NCBI GenBank assembly: GCA_018398805.1
Contig: JAGFBZ010000934.1
Span: forward strand, 186,001-250,000
Origin: Hirundichthys speculiger
Taxonomy: Eukaryota > Chordata > Actinopteri > Beloniformes > Exocoetidae
Length of the DNA: 64,000 nt
Direction: 5' to 3'
Shown: piece by piece, positions 34,715 to 47,275 of the stretch
How positions within the stretch are numbered: position 1 is the first letter of the stretch
Layout: each line of letters starts with the position of its first letter
Program-made: the position numbers and the translations under genes
The notes under the pieces: generated by a model
Told to the model about the DNA's origin: nothing
The model's input: the letters and a program-made list of their open reading frames with translations, nothing else
The model's database searches: none

Positions 34715-34915
34715 CGTCCAGAACAGGTTGCCAGCCCATCATGGGGCAAATACAAATACAGACAAGACATATGAACATGCATTCTCACGCTCACTCCTAC
34801 CTTCAGCTCAGAAATCAACCTAACTGAACCCTGAGACCCTGTAGCCTGAGAAAATCCATGGATGAAACACACAATCTTCACACAAAAAGGTCTCAGCTGA
34901 GTTTTGAACTGGAAA
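34715..34915 (-). repeat. Degenerate SINE-like repeat, minus strand
   Basis: Reads as the complement of the repeat family at 37875: GGTTGCCAGCCCATCATGGG, CAACCTAACTGAACC and a final TTTTGAACTGG in the order expected for the reversed element. Confidence 0.55.
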
Positions 34916-34920
34916 CATTA

Positions 34921-36737
34921 TTATTGTTGTTTTCCTCCAGCAAACGCAGAAAGGCTTGGCTTGGCTGTTAATATCTTGCTTTGACATTCCAAGTAAACAA
35001 ACACAAATGGAAAACTGCTCTTCCCCCTATCATTAGTTCTCTGTTTCTGGCGGCGCCGCTCTCTTCCAACTCCTACTGCAATCATGTCATTGGCAACATT
35101 TAAGGCACACTTTTTATGGTCCCAAATTAGTTTAAACGCACCCATTTGTTCTATTAGTAAATGTATAACAAAACATATCCTAAATATATAACTAAATATT
35201 GCAGCCTTCTAAATAAACATCAGCGCTGCAGGTTTTCTCAACAGTAGATGAAAGACTATGTAAAATATCAGCAACAAATAATGAGAACAGAGAATGTCTA
35301 ATCCTGTGAGACCGCCATGCAAATGTATTTAGTTTTTCTACTTGCCTTTACCACAGTCAAGCATCCTGGAGCGCAGCTCAAGTTCAAATGAGGGGGAAAA
35401 AAGGCTCGGGGAGGAAACAGTGCAGGGGAGAAGTGTGAACTTTTAGCTGTGGTTGCAGCCCACTTTAAGAGGCTTCCAATATGAAGAGACCCGGCTGTGA
35501 ATTCCCCACTGAGATGGGCTTGGTCCAAAGGGAACGCAGTCCAATCTCCAGCCCGCTCGCCTACCTGAGAACAGCTGCAGGCTCCATCTGCCAGAGCCTC
35601 ATGGCGTCTACCTGAGGGAAGCACGCTTCACCCTTCCATTTCACAAATGCAACTCCATTGTTTTGACAGAGAGGGATTTCAGGGCTTGATGAAATTAGCA
35701 GGACACCTTCAGTGGTTGTCTGTAAATATGCACGCTTGTTTTTTTTTTTTTTTTTCTTGTGGAAAGCAAATTGACAAAGGAAACTACTCTTATAACACCG
35801 AGCACATTTTTCAATCACTTAGGAAATTGTTTCAATCAGGATATGACTAAAGCGGGTAGGCCCTCCTATTTCAACCAAATCTATACAGTAAATTAAGAAT
35901 ATGACCACTCAGTGAGATTTTCAGCTCTTATGTTGTGTAACAGGTGCAGTAATAGGATCCCGTGTTATAAATGCAAACAATATAGTGCCAGAAACCACTG
36001 GTAGGCAAATGACTCAGTAAGAAAAATAATGCGTGCAGAGTAGAAATTTCACTTCTTGTTTGTAGCGATTTTACTATATCATATAGAATCCATAATGCAT
36101 GAGAACCATTTTTTATGATAAGGTTGTGATTCACCTTTAATATTACTGGCAGGAGAGTTGCTTATGCCGAGACTGGGAGTATAGTACCCCCAGCATCAGC
36201 AGTAGTTTGTTTTCTTTTATCCTCACCAGAGGATTTTGTTTTTAATTTAAGATCTGGGCTCAATATCTGTCCTTCTTTAGTATAGACAGGTTAACTCTTT
36301 AAAGGCTGGGAACCTTTTGTTGCAGTTGCAGCAAGACTGTGTTCCACTAGGCTCAGAGAATACTGGTAATTGTGGGTTTAGAATATAGCAAACTCTACTC
36401 CATCTATAGCCTTCTATAAAAATATTTGAGGACACACCAGCAGGATTGAAGGCAGTTTAAAAAACCAGCAGCATAAAAACCATCATAGGCCAGCCATCTG
36501 GAACAGGAGTTTGACTGACTGATGCTGACTTTGTTTTTGAGCGTCGCTCAGTAATAACACCACTAGACGCCAGATGGCAGTGTGGGTTCTTATATGTAGT
36601 GTTGTCGCTTGCTGTGCTCTAGCCAAGATATTCCACCGATAAATGTTGAGCGTCAGTAATTATTAACAGACATTGCAGGAAAAAATCTACCAAGCAGACC
36701 AATCACATTTGTAACAGTCCATGTCGACACAATATCT
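34921..36737. other. Unassigned sequence
   Basis: No supported gene. A minus-strand frame around 35298-35818 contains a 47-base segment (35611-35565) bounded by good-looking splice sites, but 47 is not a multiple of three and the peptide is unknown. T-run at 35739-35754. Confidence 0.35.
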
Positions 36738-36738
36738 A

Positions 36739-37439
36739 CAGTGATCCCTTATTTTTCGCGGTTAATGGGGACCGGCGCCCCCTCGCGTAAATCAAAATCC
36801 GCGAACTAGATCCGGAGCCCCCCGAGCTTCAATAATGTGTCTAAAATTTGTTTAAAAACCCCAAAAAAGTAGCGAGGCACTGCGGTGAAACAAGACAACG
36901 GCTCAACTGTGGTCTTTCTGTTACCTTCACAGCCTCTGGTCTCTGAACCGTAGTAATGAAAACGCTGGTATTGTGGTATTTTTGGCTCATAATTAGCAGC
37001 TAACACACTAACAACAACAAAACAAAAAGTCAGGTTTTCTCTGCATGGAATGCGCACTTTATTCTGGCACTGCAGGAACTTGTAACATCACACAGGTTGT
37101 ATTGTTGGGCTCCTGTCGGTTAACAGAGAATGTAAATCTATACACGCTGGGCTGCTGTTGATGCTAACTACACTTTTCATCTAACCCTGTTTTCATTCTG
37201 CCGTCCCACGACACACACACTCCATTACCCATAAGGCCACACCATTACCCATAAGGCTACCTTCTTGAAGGGGCCAGGCTAGCTCACAGCATTTCTTCAC
37301 TGTGAGAGAACGCGCACAACATCCTGTGATGTTTCTGTGATGTTTTTAAATTTTTTAAAATTATATTATATATTTCTGAAAAAATCAGCGAATAACTAAA
37401 ACCGTGGAACTTAAACCATGAAGTGGCAAGGGATCGCTG
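36739..37439 (-). mobile_element. Pogo/Tigger-like MITE, copy 1
   Basis: TA-flanked element with ends CAGTGATCCCTTATTTTTCG and the complement of CAGCGATCCCTTGCCACTTC. CAGTGATCCCT-type ends with TA duplication are typical of pogo/Tigger elements of the Tc1/mariner superfamily. It carries a minus-strand frame of 83 codons (37057-36806) that is also open in the second copy at 43718-43936. No transposase is present. Confidence 0.75.
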
Positions 37440-37874
37440 TAGTTACATTTGGAGAAAGGTGCACATCAGTGTCTGGTGTAATTTAGTGTAGATACGCTGT
37501 CGGTTTAGAAGCGTTAACCGAGGTTAACAACGCTGAGTACAACACTACAGCCGAGATTAAATCTCACACTTTGATGCTAACAGTTTGAATGAGTAAGTGA
37601 TAGGATTTCATCATCTTCTGGAGGTTCATTACAGAAGTACCACTCTCTACACATGCTATCTGGGTTAATAATAATCTCCAAGTTAGTAATCCTTTAATTA
37701 TGCTGCTATAGTCCTGGGCTGCTGAGAAGGCTCCCATGATGCACTGAGCATCTTCATCCTCTCTCTTATCACATTTTAAGATTTTCTTGGGTAATTTAAT
37801 ACCATTAAAATTGTCTGTCTACAGTTAGGAGATCCCACCCTGGTGCTGCAGCTCCTGCTCCTGTTCGCCTGTAT

Positions 37875-38080
37875 CCTTTATGACGGGCAGCGCAGCAGTT
37901 CAGTGGTTAGCACTGACACTTCACAGCAAGAAGGTTCAGTTGGATCTCGGTTCAGCCAGTCTCTCTGTGTGGCGTTTGCATGTTCTCCCTGCGTCTGTGT
38001 GGGTTTTCTCCGGGTAATCCAGTTTCCTCCCACAGTCCAGAAAACATGCAGTTTAGACTCACTGGTAACAAAATATCCAG
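37875..38080 (+). repeat. SINE-like repeat
   Basis: A head with CAGTTCAGTGGTTAGCACTG (A-box-like) is followed by TTTGCATGTTCTCCCTGCGT, GTGGGTTTTCTCCGGGTAAT and CCTCCCACAGTCCAGAAAAC, the standard order in this widespread fish repeat. Confidence 0.75.
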
Positions 38081-40195
38081 CCTAGACTACATGCAAATGA
38101 ACTATTCCTTCAATTTAATTTATAGGAATAATTATAGGAATTATAGCAGGAATTATCAGATTAATTCGGTCTAATAAATAAATAGAGCTAATAAATATGC
38201 GTGTGAGAGAAAGCTGCCTTATAAGGTGCTATATAAGTACGGTGTTGTTGTTAACAAGACAAAGAAAAAAACAAAGGAACCAAAAACAACGTCACATTGG
38301 CAAATGAGAGCCAATTATATTCTGCATTAGTATCTGAACTTTACTGAAAAGAACATAACTATGTTCATCTTTATGTTAATGTTGTATGTGCCGGACCAGC
38401 AGAGACAAAGAGTGGTTCTGTTCAAATACCCGGCAAGAAGGACAGTCTGATTACTGAAGAACCGATTACTGAAGAAGAGAAAGACAAATCCATCTGTAAC
38501 CATGGGAAACTGTACACAAGGGTCATGGCAGTGGCCATTCAAAATGATGATATTGCGTTTAATAATGGTAACAAATGTTGGACTCACGGAAACAATGTCA
38601 TTCATTTATTTTTAATTTTTTTTTTACTTAGATTCGTAATTCTAAAATTTGAGAAAGAAAAAGTCTATTTTGTTTCATTTATGTTATGCTATATATGTGT
38701 ATAAGTGTGAAATGACTGGGTTGCTGCTCTGCAGGCTCACTGATAACTTTCTCTGTCTTGTTAGTTTTATCTGTGTATAGTGTTCAGTCTGTTCTGAATG
38801 TTTTTTTAACTCAGGTGGCCACTACAAGCTAGCAGGTGCTCTGTTATTATAAAAGCTGTCTGTCTGTCACAGTAGCACCGACAAGTTTAGATATTACAAC
38901 TTTGTTTTTTTTTTCCACCCCAAATACGATAAAAAGCTTAAAATTGACGATTACTACCACATGAATAAGAGTGTTTACAAAGCCAGTGTTCTTATCTTTG
39001 AATAATGAATGTATAGGATCTCCCCATTTTAAAACAGAAACATCTATTGTTCAATGTCTGAGTGTCTCATTTGAAGATAGCAGACAGCTCCATGGGAGAT
39101 TTCATCCTTTTATGAAATATCATCAAAATGTTCTGCATTTTCACCCATTGTTTTATTTCCCCAAACAACAGGTTATTACATTCATCACTGCTGCTGTTGT
39201 TGAGAATGCATCAGCATCTGCATCAGGTTTTCTTCCACCACGCTGCACCAGAGGCTTTTGCTTCTTTTAAGATTATATATTCTTATATGCTCTATTCTTT
39301 CATTTTTCTAATTGCATTAAATGGCTTTACTGGCAAATCGAAATATCAAAAGTAGGGTGTGTGAAAATAGCATTTTCAGTACTTTACAGTTCACATCCTT
39401 ACTGCTTGGCATTCAAAAAGCATTGAAAATATTCAGTCAATATGTCATTGCTCACAGCAGCCCACCTCCTTCCCCCGACGCCCAGCGTGGATGTCCGCAA
39501 TCAGCTTTCTGCTAACTGCAGGGCCTCGCTGATTGCTAATCGTTTAATACCACGGATAGCAGGGGGAAGGTTGTACACAACAACAGGATGGATAAAGGAG
39601 CTATGACCAACTCACTAGGGGGAGAAGAAGACAACCTCCTGTCACAGCGCCAGTCAACTGAGACACAGGAAGACTGCTTTACAGGGAGAGAAATTAGTCC
39701 CAGAGGGCAGGGAAACATTAGACACCATAATGTGGGGAAGGATGTAAACTAATCCAGTTTAATTCTATTATCAAAAGAAAATTCAAGCCTCAACTTGATG
39801 TCTTTGAGCTGTTTATAGCGCAGGAATATGTGGCTTGAACTTATTGAACCTGAGAGGAGCTCTGTAATTGTGTGATTGCAGTAGACAATTATCTGTTCAA
39901 ATAAAAATAATTTATTTAAAAGCTGTGAAATAACCATGCGGTCATTTGACTGTTCATGTTTTAACAATGGTTTGATCATTTTGAAATTCTGAGTGGACTA
40001 CTCAATGATTCACCTGATGTGTTCAACTGTGAAAGTGTTACGTTTCTCAAACTGCCATCTCAAGTATCTTCATTACATCTTACAATATGCATCCTTGCAG
40101 GTTGGTTTAACTCTCTCTGATGAAAGGGAAATGTCTTCTCTCCTTCGACGTTCTTTTTTTTTTTAATACCAAGTGTCATTGCCAGACTTTCTGAA
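38081..40195. other. Unassigned sequence
   Basis: No supported feature. The part at 38215-38252 with GCTATATAAGTACG may be the tail of the preceding SINE. Confidence 0.4.
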
Positions 40196-40350
40196 GCCTC
40201 ACTGGTAGCTTAATGGTCGTGCTGTCACCGACCATGTGGGAGGTCCAGCTTCGAGTCCCCGTTACGTCAGGAACGGCATCCGGTGTAAAACTTGTGCCAA
40301 ATCAATCATGCGGACCACCCCACTGTGGGGAACAGCGGAAAGGGAAGTTA
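40196..40350 (+). repeat. tRNA-derived SINE, second copy
   Basis: Same family as 9941-10112: TGGTAGCTTAATGGTCGTGC (A-box region), CTTCGAGTCCCC (B-box) and GGCATCCGGTGTAAAACTTG. It ends with CAGCGGAAAGGGAAG. Confidence 0.75.
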
Positions 40351-42580
40351 GTTAATTAAGCCTCATGAACAACAACTCTATGACAGTTAAAAACACTGTC
40401 TCTGGTGGCAGAAAACTAAAGCCGTTAGTTATTTTATACTATTTACTTTTCTGTGTCTGTTGGATAAACCTGAAATATAAACGAATGTTGAGGTTAATGG
40501 AAGGAAGTCTTATTTCCAAATATATAAATTCCTATGATTGCAATTTTGTCTGTTAATGAGTTATTAGATTCACTGTAATATAAGTATAACCCTGCCTTTC
40601 ACCCAACGAGAGCTAGAACAGGGCCTGGTAGGAATAACCTGATATATAGATTAAGGATGGAATGAATAGATGGATAATCTAACTAATGTGGTAATTCCCT
40701 TCTTTCGCTGAAACATTTTTCCCAAATTGGACCCAAATTGTTTCCTTTGAAAACTCAGGGTGACCCCCATCAGACATGCTGCAAACAAACATTCTGGAAA
40801 CATTTTTAAGATATGTTTATGCTGGACTGAGGATCAAGTTTTGACAACTAAAATGTCCAATGTCCTCCCACCCTGGCTTTGAGGTCCACCTCGATCAGTT
40901 CCCTTCTGTCCTGTTAAATACAGAATCATCCTGTGTTTTACAACCGAAACAATGCTTCCCTGTTCACATCAGTGCAGATGCACTTTGTCCTGTGTTTTTC
41001 TAACTGACTCAGATGTAATATCATACACCACCGCCTTTGGGTGTGAGTGGTCAGTTTTAACATGAGGTCTGACAGACCATCAGTAACTGGGTAGGAGACT
41101 TGAGCCTATCGGCAGCAGGTCTGTTATCAATAGCCTGCGCTGTCTCTCATCTCATCAATAAAACATCTCTCCCTGAGAAAATCCTTCTCCAACAGGCAGT
41201 GAAGTGAAAACTGAAGCAGAAATAGACCCAAGTCTTTCTTTCCAGAAGTCTTTTTGCTCTCCTGCAGGAGTTTACCTGTTTAACCCCTTCAGACCCTGCA
41301 TCAACTGGAATGGACATGACATGGTTTCCTCTTTAAACCAATAAAAACATATGTTTTTACAATTCCAACAGTACCAGGCCACTGATAGGTCCCCAACCAA
41401 CCAATCACTGAGAAGTAAACAAGTTGCGACCTCATGTAAGAGATTTGTAGGAATCACACAACGCAGCCATGGCTCTTTTCATCTTTTAAGAACTATTTTA
41501 TGTTCATTGTAGCTTCATCAATTTTCACCAGATATATTCTTAACACTTTAAAATATAATATCTAAAGTAAATTTCAGGATAACTCATAGTTTTAGTTGTA
41601 TATATTATCTTCAGTTTATAGCTACTCGTCGTCGTCCAGCCTTTTATCAAGGCCTTCACGCTGCAGACCGGAGACCCGTACAGTCAACTGAAACCTTATT
41701 CTCATTAACATTGTCCGTTGTTAAGCAGGATATTCTTATTCAAGATAAGTTAAGATTCAATGTATCTTAGGCCCAGATGGAAAAAACAAACACACAAACA
41801 AAAAAAATGTTTTTGTGCCAATGTGTAAAGGAGGAAAGACAAATTAACCTGGATTTCTTTAAAAGGGACACAGATGATTTTAAAAATTATTAAAAACACA
41901 CACAAAGTTGGTGAAAGAGTGGAATTGGTTTGTTTACTTGTTCGTTTTTTCAGCTGTCACCAGGCTCTTGCTTTAGAGCGTGTACGTGGTGGGTAAATTC
42001 ATTACAAGCCTGAAATGCGATTCATTTGAGCTAATTTGGAGTAAAATGAGAGCCAACGCTGCCTTTGGTTGCACTCTTCCTGCAGCTGAAGCACTGAACA
42101 CGACCTCAACATTTAATCTATGCTGATTTTTTTATGTATCAAGAACATTTACGATGTCTTGTTTTAACAATATCAAGAATTATACAAAAGCCAAGGTCCC
42201 CTTCAGCCCAATTGCTGTTTTCAATATGCTTATTTTGCCCATCCAGAAAAAACCCAAACATATTAAGTTTATAGTTTAGTAAAACTCAGAAAAAATATTT
42301 CATCATCACCTTGAGAGGCTGCTACCAGACAAATACTTATATAATCACATTCTCACTGACTTTGAAAAACACAAACCATAAAAATGTTTATGAAGTCATA
42401 ATTATTGAGCCTTTTTCTGACCAATTACATTAAGGAAATGTAATCGTTGCCTTAATCTGCATTTCTACAACAAATACCTGCTCAAGTCTGAATATGCAAA
42501 TTAGGCTGCAGTTATAGGAAAGTGGCTGGGGACCTTAATGAGCCGTTGCACCTGGCTGATTGACAGGAAACATGCTCCAA
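40351..42580. other. Unassigned sequence
   Basis: No supported gene or repeat. Confidence 0.4.
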
Positions 42581-42589
42581 CAAGAGAGC

Positions 42590-42920
42590 TGTAGGATTAA
42601 ACAACATAAAGGATCATAATACCCCAGGAAGGAAATCTAGCATGGAGCTCAGCAAAGATGTTGGTTGTTCCCAGCCAGTTGTGTCTAAAATCTGGAGCAA
42701 GTACACTTCAAAATGTGAAGGGAGTCTTCTTTTTTTTTTTTTTTTTTTTTTTAACCAAACTGTAAGAAATTGGCTGCAAGAAATAGGATTTACATGCTGA
42801 AAAGCCAAATATAAACCATCATTACAGCCTAAAGAGAAGATGAAAAGGTTACAGTGGGCTAAAGAGAAGCAGCCACAGAGTGGATGACTGGATGAAATGA
42901 GGAATTATAAAGCTGATCTG
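42590..42920 (+). pseudogene. Tc1-like transposase relic, N-terminal part
   Basis: The reading GRKSSMELSKDVGCSQPVVS is a Tc1 helix-turn-helix. After an expanded T-run (42730-42752) it resumes with KEKMKRLQWAKEKQPQS and DDW, the start of the catalytic region. The C-terminal part of what is probably the same relic lies beyond the MITE, at 44045-44165. Confidence 0.75.
42730..42752. repeat. T23 run inside the Tc1 relic
   Basis: 23 T bases interrupt the transposase reading. Confidence 0.95.
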
Positions 42921-42944
42921 GGTAAGGAAGTGATGTCAGGTGAT

Positions 42945-43035
42945 GTATTATTATTATTATTATTGTTATTATTAATAATTCTTACTCGTTAATAGTAAGA
43001 ATGAGTACTTACTCATTAATGTATTAATGAGTAAG
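42945..43035. repeat. ATT repeat and 12-bp palindrome
   Basis: Short ATT repeat (about 42948-42975), then CTTACTCATTAA (43008-43019) and its exact complement TTAATGAGTAAG (43024-43035) around a 4-base loop. Confidence 0.85.
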
Positions 43036-43183
43036 AATGTGTTTGGGAAGCATATTTTAGCGTATATAATATCATAGATAGGCCTTTTAAAACTCCATCA
43101 ATAATTCACAGACTTTTGGGATTCACGGGGGAAGGAACGTAAACCCCCTGAATAATAACCCCTAATACATAACCCTTGCCATA

Positions 43184-44025
43184 CAGTAATCCCTGCCTTT
43201 AAATTCAAATTATTCCGCAGATTTGGTTATTTGCAGATTTTTCAGAAATATATAATCTAATCAAAAAAATCAAGAAAAAATTGTGGAAATTCCACGAAAA
43301 TCCACCTCACAGCAGATGAGAGGCTGCAGCTGCCAGCGAAACATCAAACGATGACTCACAGCCTCCTGTAAGCAACAGGAGAAACACAGACGGCCCAGAA
43401 CTCTAGAATCTGTGCGCTGATTGGCCGAGACAGATCACCCAAACATCGCAGGATGTTGAGCATGTTCTCTCACAGCGAAGAAATGCTGTGAGGCAGCCTG
43501 GCCCCTTTAAGAAGGTGGCCTTATGGGTAATGATGTGGCCTTATGGGTAATGGAATGTGTGTTTAGTGTGACGGCAGAACGAAAACAAGGTTAGATAAAA
43601 AGTGTAGTGAGCATCAACAGCAGCCCAGCGTGTATAGATTTACATTCTCTGTTAACCGACAGGAGCCCAACAATACAACCTGTGTGATGTTACAAGTTCC
43701 TGCAGTGCCAGAATAAAGTGCTCGTTCAATGCAGAGAAAACCGGACTTTTTCTTTTGTTGTTGTTAGCGTGTTAGCCGCTAATTACGAGCCAGAAATAGC
43801 ACAATACCAGCGGTTTCTTTACTACGGTTCAGAGACCAGAGGCTGTGAAGGAAACAGAAAGACCACAGTTGAGCCTTTGTCTTGTTTCTCTGCAGCACCT
43901 CGCTACTTTTTTGTGGTTTTTAAACAAATTATTTAGGCTCGGGGGGCTCCGGCTCCTTTTCGTGGATTTTGATTTACGAGAGGTGGCACCGGTCCCCATT
44001 AACCCCAAAAAATAAGGGATCACTG
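43184..44025 (+). mobile_element. Pogo/Tigger-like MITE, copy 2 (inverted), nested in a Tc1 relic
   Basis: TA-flanked (43182-43183, 44026-44027). Its right end is the complement of the left end of copy 1 (CAGTGATCCCTTATTTTTTG). The left end reads CAGTAATCCCTGCC. Central parts match copy 1 in inverse orientation, including CAGAGACCAGAGGCTGTGAA and the block GGCCTTATGGGTAATG, which is repeated in both copies. Confidence 0.8.
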
Positions 44026-44044
44026 TACTTGTAATTTTGTAAAA

Positions 44045-44165
44045 TAGTAAAACATTAATACCTTTCTTTTGGAAAGACATTTAAACTCAAAGTTTCCATC
44101 AACAAACAGTCTGGATCTCAATCTGATCAAAATGATGATTCATGACACCACTTCAGCCTGCAAAG
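44045..44165 (+). pseudogene. Tc1-like transposase relic, C-terminal part
   Basis: The reading PSTNSLDLNLIKMM corresponds to the Tc1 signature around the last catalytic residue, usually PSxSPDLNPIE. It lies just right of the MITE that split it from 42590-42920. Confidence 0.6.
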
Positions 44166-44752
44166 CTGATCTGTCAACTGCTATGAGAGAAAATTTCAGA
44201 AAAAAAAAGATAAAAAAGTTTGAGGACAGATATGAAGTTTCTGACTGCACGCTTGTCTTATCTCATTGCCACTCTTCTGCTGGTCCAGACCCTGTTATAG
44301 TTATTCATGTGAAGCTTAATGCTGACAAGTTTCTTTATTTTTCCTTTTATTTATTTATCTGAATAAAAAGAAAAAATATCATTATATCATTCCTGCTGCT
44401 ACAGGCCTACTACAATTGCACCTGGAAAGAGGTATAAAAGGCAGCTGTACAAAATAATAAAGAAATAATAATAATTATGATAATAAAGTCTCCCAAACCA
44501 CTGAATTAATGTGCATCTCTCTTAATTTGTTCCACAACCTCTGTTTTGCTGAAATAGGATAATTAATTTTCAATGGAATTTTTACTTGACAAATCAGAGA
44601 CATGGTACATTTGCTCTGGATTAATATCACAGATCCTCTGTAATTATTACAGATTAGTGCAGGTCTCCAGGTAATACTAGTCCCTACTGAGAAGGCCATT
44701 AAATCCGTGTTGTTTTCTAGGACCTTGTGTCTTTTGGCCTTTACCCATCTAC

Positions 44753-44948
44753 CTTTTCCCTCCACTTTGACTGCTTCTTCAGCTTGGCCCGCAGCCCAAA
44801 GCGGCTTGTAATCCTCGATCTCTGAGGTGCAGTGAATTACCACGCAACTAAAAACAGCCGACTCAATGACCAGGGCGATTACCAGAACTTCTGACGGTGT
44901 CAGCAGCAGCAGGAGCAGCTGCTGCGGGTCGCAGACAGGGGCCAACAA
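44753..44948 (-). CDS. Weak candidate first exon, unidentified
   Basis: A minus-strand ATG at 44948 opens a frame with a leucine run and a hydrophobic stretch (LVIALVIESAVFSCVVI), and reaches a donor-like AAAAG|GTAGAT (GT at 44752-44751). The leucine run comes from a CAG/CTG-rich patch, so the hydrophobicity could be accidental. A small CpG cluster at about 44975-45010 lies just upstream, as a promoter would. No family is recognised. Confidence 0.2.
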
Positions 44949-45019
44949 GAATGCAGATAATTTGACAGCTCGGACGCGTTTACAACCGTTCGTATCGCGC
45001 GGCGCCGAGCAGCCAAGGA

Positions 45020-45915
45020 CAGCGGGCTTGAACTGGAGGGTGGCGTTCAGACAGCAAAACTCAAAGTTGCTCCAAACTAAATGTAACTCATGTCAGTGCT
45101 GCAGAATTGTCCTGTATTTTTCGCTTTGATCTTTTAACCAGTCAAGAGTTGATTGACAGAGTTGACAGCCGGTCTTCCTTTGAAAATGAAGTTTGACTCT
45201 TGCTGCTCTTGACTTGATGAGCCGGCAACTGTGCTGTGACGGTTTTTGCTTCAGGATTCAAACTTGAAAAATGTATAGAGCACAGCTCTGTAAATGAAAC
45301 GAGTTGGTCTCAAACAAAATTAAATTTGACAATTTATTCACACCCATTAGGATTTTAAATGAATGGAATTATTTTCATCATGCAGTAAATTGTGCGGTTT
45401 ATGTTGCCAGGCTCTTGTCGTTTCACAGTGAACCAATTTCGGGCAAACATGTGAGAATGAAGAGCTGAGCTTGCGAGATGTTCGTACGTTTGCACCAAAA
45501 TGAAATCAAAGGCTGTGAAGCAGAAAAAATAAAACAAAACAAAAAAAAATACAATAAAATAAATAAAAAAGTCTGTTACCCAAGCAAGCCTCGCTGAGGT
45601 TTAGACAGCCAGTGGGCTCGTCAGTAATCATTTTCAGCGTCCAACGCAGATGAAAACTCCTTTGATCTATACAAAAGTTTCCAGTGGATGGTCACATCTG
45701 TCATTGGCTGTGGTAGAGAAAGATACTACAATCTTTGTTGAATGAAAAAGCAGAAAAATCTAGTACTGCAGTGTTCCATGTCAGAAGTCAAGTTTAATTT
45801 AAAAGAATATCAAATATTATTAATATAGAGCTATGTTTTATGATGTAACGACTAGAGTACCTTCTTTTATAACTGAGTAATTGAGAATAAGCTTTTGTGA
45901 TGACAACAGCCTGAA
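45020..45915. other. Unassigned sequence
   Basis: No supported feature; A-rich stretch at about 45526-45572. Confidence 0.4.
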
Positions 45916-45919
45916 ATAG

Positions 45920-46013
45920 GGTCATGCTCTGGGTCTCTGTAAAGCGCCTAGAGACAATTGTCATTGTAACAGACGCTATATAAATAAAATTGAATTGAAT
46001 TGAATTGAATTGA
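45920..46013 (+). repeat. L2-type LINE 3' end
   Basis: GTAAAGCGCCTAGAGACAAT and AACAGACGCTATATAAATAA followed by (ATTGA)n. The same 3' end occurs complemented at 57019-57110, so both belong to one family. Confidence 0.85.
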
Positions 46014-46074
46014 AATAGACCATCTTGATTTTCTGCAAGATGTACAGTTTTTTTTTAGGTTCTTTAGTTTGTTT

Positions 46075-46258
46075 ATTTTTTAAAAAGTTTTTTTTTTTCT
46101 TTTTTGGCACTGGTGGCCTTTCTTGACAGTACAGAGAGAGGAAATGCAAACGCAGTGAAAGGTCATAGGCCGGGAGTCAAATGTGGACCATGACGAGGAC
46201 ATTTGCAACCTCCGTAGATGAGACGGCCTGCTCATCCCACTGAGGTGCGTGGCACAAT
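46075..46258 (-). repeat. Degenerate tRNA-derived SINE-like repeat, minus strand
   Basis: On the minus strand an A-box-like CTCAGTGGGATGAGCAGG and a B-box-like TTTGACTCCCGGC are in the right order. They are followed by a tail whose complement, TGGCCTTTCTTGACAGTA, is found in a common fish repeat. Confidence 0.45.
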
Positions 46259-47212
46259 GAAAAATAAAGTTTTAACACAACTTTTAACCACTAGTTAAAC
46301 CACTAGTTCATATCGTTAAATCACTGTTCCACAGCAGAAGGAAAGTCCAGGATGAAATCCATTAACTTTGGTGTTCTTCTGACATTCTCTTGATCACCAT
46401 TAAGTTGTCATTTTAAATTCTGAGTGGTTTCAGAGAATCTGTTGGCATCAGTGAATGTGCCAGTTTGGCCCCGCCCACATCTCTTGCTCACCAGCAGGTG
46501 AGCCTGGAGCATCCTGTCTCTCCATTTCTGATGTTGGATAATCAGCCATAACTGTTTGTAACAAAGTACGCTTCATAGGAAGAGGAAAATATATTACAGA
46601 CAGTTGAATTTAAGTGTATGTGTGGGGATGGTAATGTAAATTTTCTTTTCTATCACTTTCAGCAGTAATCAGAAGTTCACCGCTTGCTCACTGGCCAACA
46701 GCCAAGGCAGCAGGCAGCTTCTGAAGAAACCCAGCTGCTTCTGGAAGACCCCAAACCTGAGTTCTCTCTAGGATTTGAGAAGACATTGTCAATTAACATT
46801 TTTGGGTAGGACAAGAACATGATTTTTGTACAAACACAAAACAGCACAAAAACAGCTAATTAGCATACAAAAGCCCAACCCAACAAGTATGCAGGATTGG
46901 TTTTTCCAGTGATCCACACAGAACACGTGCTGTCTGATGTCTGGCACATTGAAGATTAGAAACAGAGAGCCACATGAATTGTGATCATATGTGTTGTAAC
47001 GCACAAAAAGCATGTTATCAACATGCTGACAAGTTTAAAACTTGATTTTTAACAGAAGGGGGTCACATGTAGGGGCAGAGTTAAGTCGAAGCTATGGTTC
47101 CAGCTTAACTAGTCCATTAAACAGAATTATTACCCTTGTTCCAGTATACAGCGGCAGGAGGAGAGTAGATTCATTGATCAAGATATATCCTGACTGCTAC
47201 AACAAGTGGTTG

Positions 47213-47275
47213 ATAGAATAGAATAGAAAAGAATAGTACTTTATTAATCCCTCACCGGGGAAATTCACTAAAATT
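47213..47275 (-). repeat. LINE 3' tail, minus strand, (ATAGA)n
   Basis: AGAATAGAATAGAAAAGAAT followed by TACTTTATTAATCCC and ACCGGGGAAATTCAC is the complement of a LINE 3' end with its tandem tail. Confidence 0.65.

Noticed and set aside
34482..34823. 113-codon frame with long YI repeats
   Set aside because: Translation of an AT microsatellite.
35565..35611. Minus-strand microexon with good acceptor (TTCCCTCAG) and donor (CAG|GTAGGC)
   Set aside because: 47 bases, unknown peptide, no neighbouring exons found; chance is likely.
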